Position numbers and translations under genes: made by a program. This document shows positions 15,662 through 27,200 of a stretch of 64,000 nt of DNA, piece after piece. The notes below the pieces were generated by a model. It saw nothing but the letters and a program-made list of their open reading frames with translations, did no database searches and was not told the origin of the DNA. This DNA is from Peptoniphilus_A hominis. GTDB taxonomy: Bacteria > Bacillota > Clostridia > Tissierellales > Peptoniphilaceae. Within the stretch, counting starts at the first letter, position 1. Every line of letters starts with the position of its first letter. The DNA is taken from positions 4,392-68,391 of the forward strand of contig NZ_JBBMFO010000006.1 of the NCBI RefSeq assembly GCF_040096015.1, written 5' to 3'.

Positions 15662-17368
15662 ATGAAATTAGTAATCGCAGAAAAACCAAGTGTTGCAGCA
15701 TCAATAGCAAAAGTTATAGGAGCAAAAAATAGAAATAATGGATATTATGAGGGAAATGGATATATTGTTTCATGGTGTGTTGGACATTTAGTACAAATGG
15801 CAAATCCTGATGTGTATGATGAAAGATATAAGAAGTGGAGAATTGAAGATTTACCTATTATCCCAAAAGAATACAAGTATGAGGTAACGAAGACAACTAA
15901 AAAACAGTTTAATATTCTTAAAAGGCTAATGAATAGTATTGAAGTTGACACCATTATTAATGCTTGTGATGCTGGTAGAGAAGGAGAATCTATCTTTAGA
16001 CTTGTATATATGATGGCAAATTGTAAAAAGAAAATGAAACGTCTTTGGATTTCCTCAATGGAAGATTCTTCCATAAAAGAAGGATTTAGCAACTTAAAAG
16101 ATGGAAGTAACTATGATAATCTTTTTGATTCAGCTAAGGCTCGTGCCATAGCTGATTGGCTTGTTGGAATGAACATAAGTAGACTTTACTCCTGTCTATA
16201 TAATGAAAATTATAGTGTAGGAAGAGTACAAACACCAACTTTATCAATGATTGTGAATAGAGATGATGAGATAAATAGTTTTAAAAAAGAAAAATATTAT
16301 ACAGTGGAGATTTCCATGAATGGATTAACACTGTCGACAGATAGAATTGATGATAAGATAGTGGCAGAGCAGCTAAAAAACTTAATTGAAGAAAGAATTG
16401 AAATAACCGATGTAATTAAAAAAGAAAATATCACAAAGCCTAATCTACCACTTGATTTAACAACACTTCAAAGAGAATGTAATAAGTATTTTGGATACAG
16501 TGCAAAACAAACACTAGATTATGCCCAAAGTCTGTATGAAAAGAAGTATATTACCTATCCACGAACAGATTCAAGATATTTGACAGTAGACATGATAGAA
16601 AGCACTGTAAATAATATTATAGGGAAAAATGATTTTGATACAGAAAGAATTAAGGTAGTTTTTAATACTGAAAAAGTTACAGATCATCATGCAATAATTC
16701 CAACGATAAGTTCGTTAAATAAGGATATTTCAGATCTTCCGGAAAGTGAAGCCAAAGTATATAGACTTATAACAAATAAACTCTATGCAAGTTTTGGATA
16801 CCCACTTGTAGAAAATACAACAAAGATAGTGGCTGAATTTGACGGGTTTGAATTTATAAACACTTATAAAATAATTGCTGAAGAAGGATTTACAAAATAT
16901 TTAGAAGAATATAAATCAAAGAAGAAAGAAGATATACAACTTCCTGATGTAAAAATAGGAGATTTTTTATATATTGAAAATAAAGATATAAAAGAGAAGT
17001 ATACAAATCCACCTAAACACTTCACTGAAGACACACTCTTAAAAGCAATGGAAATAGCTGGGAATGATGAATTAGTTAAGGATGTTGAAGTTGAGAGAAA
17101 AGGACTTGGTACTCCTGCTACAAGAGCGGGAATAATAGAAAATTTGATATACAAAGGTTATATAAAAAGAGAAAAGAAAAATCTAATATCAACTAGAAAG
17201 GGATTAAACCTAGTGACTATAGTTATAGATGAGTTTAAATCTCCAAAGACAACAGCAAAATGGGAAATGAGATTAAGTGATATAGCAAAGGGTAAGGAAT
17301 ATAAAGAGAATTTTTTAAAAGAAATTGAAGAAGAAATAAAAAATACCATAGGTAAATACTATAAGTAA
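15662..17368 (+). CDS. topB: DNA topoisomerase III (type IA), ICE-borne
   Basis: A 568-residue type IA topoisomerase that nicks and passes single strands, presumably to resolve transfer or replication intermediates. The Toprim domain opens MKLVIAEKPSVAASIAKVIG and has DAGREGE around 104-110. The active site is ITYPRTDSRYL with Tyr299 as predicted nucleophile; SVGRVQTPTL and GLGTPATRAGIIE are also typical. It lacks the C-terminal zinc/basic extension found in many chromosomal TopB proteins, as is usual for mobile-element versions. AAAGGAGGAAAA precedes the ATG. Confidence 0.93.
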   Translation: MKLVIAEKPSVAASIAKVIGAKNRNNGYYEGNGYIVSWCVGHLVQMANPDVYDERYKKWRIEDLPIIPKEYKYEVTKTTKKQFNILKRLMNSIEVDTIINACDAGREGESIFRLVYMMANCKKKMKRLWISSMEDSSIKEGFSNLKDGSNYDNLFDSAKARAIADWLVGMNISRLYSCLYNENYSVGRVQTPTLSMIVNRDDEINSFKKEKYYTVEISMNGLTLSTDRIDDKIVAEQLKNLIEERIEITDVIKKENITKPNLPLDLTTLQRECNKYFGYSAKQTLDYAQSLYEKKYITYPRTDSRYLTVDMIESTVNNIIGKNDFDTERIKVVFNTEKVTDHHAIIPTISSLNKDISDLPESEAKVYRLITNKLYASFGYPLVENTTKIVAEFDGFEFINTYKIIAEEGFTKYLEEYKSKKKEDIQLPDVKIGDFLYIENKDIKEKYTNPPKHFTEDTLLKAMEIAGNDELVKDVEVERKGLGTPATRAGIIENLIYKGYIKREKKNLISTRKGLNLVTIVIDEFKSPKTTAKWEMRLSDIAKGKEYKENFLKEIEEEIKNTIGKYYK

Positions 17369-17539
17369 ATTGATTATAAAAACTTGAATATAATTATAGG
17401 AATGAAGAAAGGAATGATTTATGAAAGAAATAGGGTATAATATAAGTGATAAAAGAGTAGGTATTAGGAAATTTGCTTATTTGACATTACTATAAATATA
17501 CGTTATACTCTTATCAGATAAAGATGGTGTCCCGCTACC

Positions 17540-18035
17540 GTTAAAGGTGGAGCATTAAAGAAGGTGTATCACTACCTACATCCCAAAGGTAAAATATTAA
17601 AGCAAACAGAGAGGTTAAAACCTTTCTATTTTTTTATTCCAATTTCTTCTGCAAAGGAAAACGCAAAAAATGGAAGAATGTTTCTGATGAGCATTTTTTG
17701 ATTTATGAAGTGATCAATAATAGTATTAATATAGATGGAGATATCTACAAATATTATTCTGATAAAGAAAAATGCACATAATATCTATATTGGATATTAA
17801 GAAAATGATTCCTGTACCGGCTGATTGTTATGAAAGAATTGAATTTAATGAGCTTGAGGATATCAGATATAAAGACTTATTTCAAAAAGAATATGCTTTT
17901 TGTTTAAAGGTAAAAACAAAGGTCTTGATAAAGGTAGAAAAAATATACCAAAAGCAAAAGAAAACAGGAATTATAAGAAGAGCAAATTGTAATTTTTCAA
18001 AGTTAGAAAAAGCAATGTTGGATTGGAAGCAATAG
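17540..18035 (+). pseudogene. frameshifted ToxN/AbiQ-like endoribonuclease toxin remnant
   Basis: Three reading frames in succession spell one protein. From 17540: KPFYFFIPISSAKENAKNGRMF. From about 17683, next frame: SDEHFLIYEVINNS...DIYKYYSDKEKCT. From 17772, third frame: ILDIKKMIPVPADCYERIEF to RANCNFSKLEKAMLDW. The order (Phe-Ile-Pro-Ile-Ser-Ser-x-Lys, then MIPVP, then the Cys-Asn-Phe segment) matches ToxN/AbiQ toxins of type III systems. At least two single-base frameshifts make it non-functional unless the sequence is wrong. The 170 bases before it include a short frame (MKEIGYNISDKRVGIRKF, 17421-17495) that I cannot assign. No clear ToxI repeat array is visible. Confidence 0.6.
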
Positions 18036-18052
18036 GATAAAGGCAGTTAAAG

Positions 18053-18087
18053 CGATTTGAAAAGTAAAAAATTCTAATCGTTTTTTT
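18053..18087 (+). terminator. probable Rho-independent terminator
   Basis: CGATTTGAA (18053-18061) pairs with TTCTAATCG (18072-18080) with one T-T mismatch and is followed by seven T residues. The wording (AATCG then T-run and ATTGC) closely resembles the terminator at 451-488, suggesting the two are copies of one element-specific terminator type. Confidence 0.6.
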
Positions 18088-18229
18088 ATTGCAATAAAAA
18101 GATAGAGTAAATGACATGCTAAAGTTATCTTTTGCTTACAGAAATTTAAAAAATAGAAAGAAATAAAGTTTAATAAATAAATATATAAAAATTTAGTTCA
18201 TTTTTATCACTATAATGAGGAGGGATAAA

Positions 18230-21200
18230 ATGCCAAGATATGATATAGTAGATTTAAGCAGAACAATCTATCTTGCAAAAGAAGAATTTAAGAAAGATAT
18301 AAAAAAATATGAGGAATATTTAAAGGTATCAGGCAATAACTATAAGTATCCATATATACATCAAATATCTATATACAATATGGATCCAAAAGCAACAGCC
18401 TGTGCAGAATTTGATTATTGGAAAAGTATAGGTAGAAGCGTTAAAAGAGGCGAAAAAGGAATACCACTTTTAGATATAGATAGTGGAAGGATAAAATATA
18501 TATTCGACATAAGGCAAACAGTAAGTATTAATCATAATATTTCTGAGGTAAAGTTATGGAAATATGATAGCAAAAAGCATTTAAACTTACTAGATGAAAT
18601 GATAGATAAGTTTAAAGAAAAAGATAGTAAGCTTCTATTAAGCCAAGAAGATAAAATTGCTGCCTTAGTAGAAAGTAATGTTAGAGGAAAATTCAATAAA
18701 ATTTTGGAAAGTCTATCTGATGAAAGTTTAAAAAGCATTCAAAAGGTAGACCTTTTTAATTTGTTAAAAGAATCCGTAAAAATTTCCATAAGCGAGAGAA
18801 TGGAGGTCTCATATCAGCTAAAAGAAGAAAACTTATCTTTACTTTCTAAAATATCAAGTTCGGACATAGACAAAGTATTAAGTATAAGTGCTAATATAAG
18901 TAAAAATATCTTACTTGATTTGGGAAGTGAAATAAAAAGATTAGAAATTTTAGAGAAAATTCAAGAAAGAAAAGATTTGGAGCAGACAAAAGAGCTTAAG
19001 GAGCGTTATAATAAATTAAGTTCTGATATAAACGGTGAAATAAATTTTAAAGGAGGCTTGGAAGATGAAAGAGAAATTAACATTGGCAGGCAAGGAATAC
19101 CTCATGGAGGAGGGGATTTACACACCAATCGTCAAGGAGAATTCCTTCGAGAGACAGGGAGGGACATACAAGATGGAAGAATTGGAGGAAGGCATGGAAG
19201 TCCTAATACCCAATATGGCAATTCCCAAGGAAATAGATTTAAAGAAACTCAACAGATGGGGAAGGATGAGATTGAACTTTCTCAAGGAGAACAAAGAAGA
19301 GGATTATCAGATAATGTATTTGCAAGGGATATTAATGGATCATCTTCTATCAAAGGAAAAAGAGATAGAGGACTTTATCACGAGGGAAGAAGTCAAAATG
19401 ATGGAAACTTGGGGGCTGACAGAAGAACTGAAAGAAGAGGACTATCTGAAATATCTGAGATTGAAGAAGAACATGGATATGACCCTGCAAGAAATAGGGG
19501 AAAGGGAGATAATCTTAATCTAAAAAATGAGGAAGTAGAGTCTACTTCCTTTTTTTCTGCTAAAAATCAGGGAGAGCAAATATCCTTCTCAAATCCAATA
19601 AGTCAAAGAGAAATAGATACATTTTTAATTCATGGAGGAAATCATGAAGATGGAAGATTAGCAGTAATAGCAGAATTTTCTAAGGGTAAATCTTTAGAAG
19701 AACAGGCAAACTTTTTGAAAGAAATATATAGGGGAGCCAATGGTCTTGAAATTGAAGGAAGAAAGATATCTGCATGGTTTGGAAAGGAAGGAGCAATTTT
19801 TAAAGATGGAGATGAGGCAAGATATAGAGAAGGGCATATAGTTTCTTGGAAAGATTTAGCTAATAATATTAATAATTTATTAGATAGAGGAGAATTTGCT
19901 AGCAATGTTGAGATTGTAGAAAGCGCGACATATGAAAGAGAAAAAATAGCAGAAACATTATTGTATTTAAAGAGAGATCTTACTGATGAAACTAAGGATA
20001 GATATCTATCGAGTCTTAATGATATAAAAGGAATAGGCTTCCAAGATGAAAAAGAAAATCTCGGGAAAAAACTTGAAGATAAAAATTTTATAAATAAACT
20101 CAGAAAAGAATACGAGGTATTTTTAGAAGAATATAAGATTAATCCTGATATTTTAAGATTTCATCATTATAAATTATCTAGAATCTATAATGATATCAAT
20201 GATTTAGAAATAGAAAGAAAATTATATAGGTCAAATTTAAAGGATATTGCACCTATTCAGAGTTTTATAACACAAGATGAAATAGATGAAAGCCTAAAAA
20301 GAGGAAGCGGGTTTTCTGATGGAAAGAAAAGAATATATGAATTTTTTACTGAAAAGCATGATTTAAAAGAACAAGCAGATTTCTTGAAAAATGAATATGG
20401 CGTAGGTGGAAGTTCTCATGCACTATCTGCTGCAAGAGAAAGTGGTGAGTGGCACGATGCGAAGGGAATAAAATATAATAAAGGTAATGCAAAAGAAATA
20501 CTACTATCTTGGTCTAATGTTGCAAGAAGAATTAATGACCTTATTAAAAAGAATAGATATATAGATGAAGAAAGTTTTGAAGAAAATAGGGAGAAAAAAA
20601 CAGATCAGCAAATAAATAAAACAGAAAAAGAAAGCCAGGAGTATATAAATTATCAAGATGATTTGCCTCCAACTGATAATGATGTATATATAGAAAGAAC
20701 AAATAATAGTTCTATATATTATTATCAAGGACAGTCTGTAGCAAGTATAGGTGATGATGGAAAACTTATCATTTATGATGAATTTATACCAAACTTTTTA
20801 AAAGAAGATATATATTCCATAGCCTTTGAAAAACAATTAGATATACCATTAGACCAGTTAGACGATGGAATTATTCTTGAGGGAATACATGACACTTTTT
20901 ATATTAAAGAAAAGGAAGAAATAGAAGGAAGAGAATATTACCTTTTAGAAAGTCAAAGTCAATATGATGATATTCCAAATATTATAGTTAATTCTAACAA
21001 AGAAGTTATAGATGATGATATAGTAAATGGTTTTGAAGAATTTAAGGAATTTTATCCTAATAAAAATAAAGAGAATATAGGTTTTGATTTAGATAGCCAT
21101 ATAAAAGATGATTATTGGATAATTGAGTTTAATGAGGGTTCGAGTCTAATAGAAAAAGATTATACAGGACAAAGGCTGACCAAAGAACTATTAGATGAAA

Positions 21201-24200
21201 TAAGAGAAATAGATGAAAAGATAAGACTTCATAATAAGACCTTAGGAGAAGATGAATATGGGCAGATGACTGATAAGTGGGAGGGGTATTCCAAATTCTA
21301 TTTTGACCATATAGTAGATGGAAAAATTGTTGATCACTATAAGATAGACATAGGTGATGGAAATGAGATCAACCAAAGAGATTTTGAATTTCTTTATGAA
21401 CAAATAGGAAAAAGTCAGATAGAACTTAATCAAACTATAGAAGAAAATAAGATAGATGAAAAAATAATTTCCATAGACCAAATTGAAGATAGAATTTTTG
21501 ATGTATTAGTTAAGGATAAAGTTTTAGAAAATGAAATTATAAAGGCAAGAGAAAACTTAGGAAATAATACCTTAGCAAGTTTTAACTCTGTATTCCAAAG
21601 AGAATATGCGAAAATCATGAGAGAAGTTGCCGATAAGCAGGGAAATCTTCCGGATGATATGAAGGCAATAGATAAGGTTAAAGAATTAAGTCTTAGAACC
21701 CAAAATAGATATAGACAGTATTTAAATAATTCACTTGAAAACAATATAGAAGATGATAAGGAGATACTCTCTATAAAAGTGGGAGATATAGTTAGAACAG
21801 AGGATAATAAATATTTAAAAATAAAAGATATTTCCAGTGGATATGATAATAACCATAATCCAATAACATATTATTCATATGATGCCTATTTTGATAAGGA
21901 CTTAAAACTATTCTCACATTCCTTTAAAGAAAGCGATTTAAAAGCTTTAGAAGTATTAAGAAATGAAGTAGAAGAAAAATTAACAAAAGAGATTGTAGAA
22001 GATAAATTAGCAGTAAAAGTAGGATATTATTATGCTTTAGTAGATAAAGAGAAAACAAAGGATATAGAACTAGAAGAAACAGGAATTAGAGTTTATCCAA
22101 GAAAGGAAAACTCACAAGGAAAGATCTATACTTTATATAAAGGGAAATCTTTTGAAGATAGCAGAAAAATAGACAATTTGTTTGATGAAATTACTGCCAA
22201 AATGAAAGAAGTAAACCTTACAAATTTAAATGATGTATTAGAATTCGAAAGGGAAGGTTTATTTGAAATTACTGATGATAAAGTTACAAAATTTGAGGAA
22301 GGCTATGATATAGATGTTCAAAGCTTTAATCAGCAATTTCCAGATTATTATAATGATATATATGTTTTTAATAAAAATCTTGAAATCAGTGGAGCATATC
22401 AAAATTTAGCACATATAAATGAAGAAAATAAAATTACTTTTAATATAAATTTATCGCAAGAAGAAAAATCCAAAATTGAAGAAATAAGAGATAAGAAACA
22501 AGTTCTTTCCAAGTTAATAGATAAGGATATCAAAGAAAAAAGGGAATACTATTTTGATCCTCAAAATGAAGAATACTTACTACTGTCAAAGAAAATAGAA
22601 GATGGATTATTAAAAAAACCAGAAAATATTATAGATGGAAAAGAAGGGTATAAGGTAGAGCTAATCTTAGATGTTAAGGGGAAATCTCTTAAACAAAATT
22701 TACGATACAATGGGTATATTTTAAATTCTAATCAAGCTATAAAATATAAAAGTTATAAGGACATATTAAGTAACTTACCTTATTTACTTGATGACAAACA
22801 TAGAGAAGTGCTTTTAAATGGATATTTAAATCAGCAAATAGAAAATGATAGAACAAGGCAAGAAGAAAATCCATTTAAAGAAGGTATGAGTGTTAGATAC
22901 AAAGGAAAAGAATACACTATAACCACCATTAACGATAATACAAGTCCTAAAACTATAGAACTAGAAGATAGCACAGGACTAATGAATGGTTTTATTACAG
23001 GAAGTGAAATAATTCTTTTTAATGATTACAAAAATCTTGATTTAGAAGTATATAAATCTAGTGAAAAAGAAAAACAATCTATTGATAAAGGGGAACTAGT
23101 AGAACAAATCAGCTTTGAAGATATTGACAATAATAACGAAGAAGAAGAAGTTAAAAAAGACAAAAAGACTGATAGAGAAAATATAGAAGGGGTTTCTGAA
23201 GTTTCTTTAGAAAACTATAAAATTATTAATGAAGAAGAAAACCTACCACCTTCACAGAGATTAAAAAACAACATTGAAGCTATAAATGTCTTAAAGGCTT
23301 TAGAAAAAGAAAATAGAAGTGCAAGAAAAGATGAACAGGAAATTTTGTCAAAATATATCGGCTGGGGAGGACTTTCTGATATATTTGATGAAGAAAAGGA
23401 AGGTCAATGGCTTGATGCAAGAAACTTTTTAAAAGAAAATCTAACTGGGGAAGAATATAATAGGGCAAGAGAATCAACCTTAACAGCTTTTTATACACCG
23501 AAAGTAGTTATAGACGCTATCTATGAAAGTCTTTCTAATCTTGGATTTGAAAAAGGAAATATATTAGAACCAAGTGCTGGGACAGGGAGATTTATAGGAA
23601 ATCTACCTGAAGAAATGAAAGAGTCAAACTTTTATGGAGTTGAATTAGATAGCATTAGTGGACAAATTGCCAAAGAACTTTACCCTAATGCCAATATACA
23701 AATAAAAGGATTTGAAGAAACCAATTTTTCTAATAACCTATTTGATGTGGCCATAGGAAATATTCCTTTTGGAGAATTTAAAGTAGCAGATCGTGAGTAT
23801 GAAAGAAATAACTTTCTAATTCACGATTATTTTTTTGCTAAAACTTTAGATAAGGTTAGGGATGGAGGCATCATTGCTTTTATAACATCTTCAGGAACAA
23901 TGGATAAAAAAAGTGAAGATATTAGAAGATATATATCGGAAAGGGCAGAGTTCTTAGGAGCAATAAGACTACCAAATACTACATTTAAAGGGGTAGCTGG
24001 AACAGAAGTAACTTCAGATATAATCTTTTTAAAAAAGAGAGATAGGCTATTAAAGATAGATGAAGACTGGATAAAGCTAGACAAAGATACAAAAGGACTA
24101 ATATATAATAAATACTTTGTAGATAATCCTCAGATGGTAATAGGGACTATGGAAGAAATACCGTCAAGATTTGGGACAAGCCTTGCATGTATTGAAAATA

Positions 24201-27200
24201 AAGATATTTCTTTAGAAGAAGGACTAAAAAAAGCCATTAAAAATATTCAAGGTAGGTATGAAGAAGCTCAAATAAATGATGATTTAGGAGAAGAAATAAT
24301 ACCAGCTGATGATAGTGTTAAAAACTATTCTTTTGCTTTAGTGGATGATGAAATATATTTTAGAGAAAATTCAATTATGCAAAGAATATCCTTAAACCAA
24401 AAGGATAAAGATAAGGTAAAAGAATATTTAAGATTAAATGAAAGTCTAAGGAAAGTTATAACCTATCAAAGAGAAGACTATTCAGATGAAGAGATAAAAA
24501 AAGAACAAGAAAATCTAAATAAATTCTACGATGATTTCAATAGCAAACATGGAAGACTAAATTCAAAAAACAATAAAAAGTTATTTAGAGAAGATGCCAA
24601 TTTTTCTTTAATTTCAACTTTGGAAAAATTAGATAAAGAAGGCAACTTTATAGGAAAATCTGACATCTTTAACAAGAGAACTATAAAAAAAGCTGTAATA
24701 ATAGATCATACAGATAGGGCAATAGATGCTCTGGTACTCTCTATTAGTCAAAAAGGTAAAATAAATTTTGATTATATGGAAGAATTGACAGGAAAAACAA
24801 GAGATAAATTAATAGAAGAATTAAAGGGAGAAATATTTTTAAATTTAGATTCCTTTGAACCTAATGATATAAATCCATTTAAGTCTGCTAATGAGCTAGG
24901 AGATTTTTCAAGACCTTACGTAAGTGCTGATGAATACTTGTCAGGAAATATAAGAGATAAAATTGAAGTTGTAGACTCTTATATCAAAAACATCGAAAAA
25001 GAGTTAGGAAAGGAAGAAAATCTAGAGGATAGTAAACTCTTAAAAAAAGAATTAGAAGAGTTACATTTTCAAAAAGCAAAGCTAGTGGAAGTAATGCCTA
25101 AAGCACTAGATGCAAGTGAGATTACAGTTAGAATGGGTGCAACATGGATACCGGAACAAGATTACAAAAAATTTATGTTTGATTTGTTGAAAACACCAGT
25201 TTCATCAAGGTGGAATATAGATATTAAGTATTCTGACTTTACAGGAGAATATAGAGTTGAAGGAAAAAGCTCTGATAGGGACAATGACCTTGCTTCTTTT
25301 ACCTATGGTACAAATAGGGTAAATGCCTACAAATTGATAGAAGATACTTTAAATTTAAGAGATACTAAGGTATTTGACCAAGTAGAAGACAGTGATGGAA
25401 AGAAAAAATCTGTGCTTAATCAAAAAGAAACAATGCTTGCAAGAAGCAAGCAAGAGATGATAAAAGAAGAATTTAAAAGCTGGATATTTGATGATGTGGA
25501 AAGAAGAAATAGATTAGTAGAAGATTATAACGAAAGATTTAATTCCATAAGACAAAGGGAATATGATGGATCTAATCTTACTTTTGAAGGAATGAATCCT
25601 GAAATAGAATTAAGAGCACATCAAAAAGATGCCATAGCAAGAGGTTTGTTTGGTGGAAATACTTTACTTGCCCATGAAGTAGGAGCAGGAAAAACCTTTG
25701 AAATGATAGGTATAGCCATGGAGTCAAAAAGACTTGGTATGAGTAATAAGTCAATGTTTGTTGTTCCTAACCACATTGTAGAGCAATTTGGAAGAGAATT
25801 TAATGAACTTTATCCAGGAGCTAATGTATTATGTGCTACAGAAAAAGATTTTACACCAGATAGACGAAAAAGATTTTGTAGTCGTATTGCTACAGGAAGT
25901 TTTGATGCTGTTATTATAGGGCACAGTCAATTTGAAAAAATTCCTATATCAAAAGAAAGACAAGAATATGAATTGCAAGGTCAAATTGATGAAATCATTG
26001 ACTATATAGATGAATATAAAAGAGAAAGGGATCAAAGATTTACTGTAAAGCAATTAGAAAAAACAAAGAAAAAATTAGAGACAAAGTTAGAAAAACTAAA
26101 TGCTGATTATAAGAAAGATGACGTTGTAACCTTTGAGGAACTGGGAGTAGATAAGTTATTTGTAGATGAAGCCCACGCATACAAAAACCTCTATCTATTT
26201 TCTAAAATGAGGAATGTAGCAGGAATTACTTCTACAGATTCACAAAAATCATCAGATATGCTTATGAAATGCCGCTATATGGATGAAATAACTAATAATA
26301 AAGGATTAGTATTTGCTACAGGTACACCAGTAAGTAACAGTATGGCTGAACTTTATACCATGCAGAGATATTTACAGTATGATGAATTAAAAAAGATGAA
26401 ATTGCAACATTTCGATTCTTGGGCGTCTACTTTTGGAGAAACAATAACGGCAATAGAATTAAATCCTGAGGGTAATGGTTATAGGAGCAAAACCAGATTT
26501 GCAAAATTTTATAATCTTCCTGAACTTATGAATACTGTAAAAGGATTTATGGATATTAAAACAGCTGATGTTTTAAATCTTCCTACACCAATTGCCCATT
26601 ATGAAACTATAAAAACAAAGCCTACCGAAGAACAAAAAGAAATTCTTGAAACTTTTTCCGAGAGAGCAGATAAGGTTCGTGATAAGCAGGTAGATTCAAG
26701 TGTTGATAATATGCTATTAATAACAAATGATGGGAAGAAGATGGCGTTAGATCAAAGATTAATCAATCCTTTACTTCCTGATGATCCTAAGAGTAAGGTG
26801 AATACCTGTATAAAAAATGTATTTAGCATTTGGGATAAATATAAAGATAAAAAATCTGCTCAATTAATATTTTGCGATATGTCTACACCAAGTAATGATT
26901 TTAATATATATGATGATATTAAAACAAAACTTATAGATATGGGAGTACCTGAAAATGAAATAGAATTTATTCATAAGGCAAAAAACAATATGGAAAAAGA
27001 CGCTATCTTTGATAAGGTAAGAAAGGGAGAAATAAGAGTCTTACTTGGTTCAACACAGAAAATGGGAGCAGGTACTAATGCCCAAGACAAACTAATTGCA
27101 ATTCACGATCTTGATATACCATGGAGACCTGCTGATCTTTCTCAAAGGGCAGGCAGGATTGTGAGGCAGGGAAATGAGAATAAGGAAGTCCATATATTTA

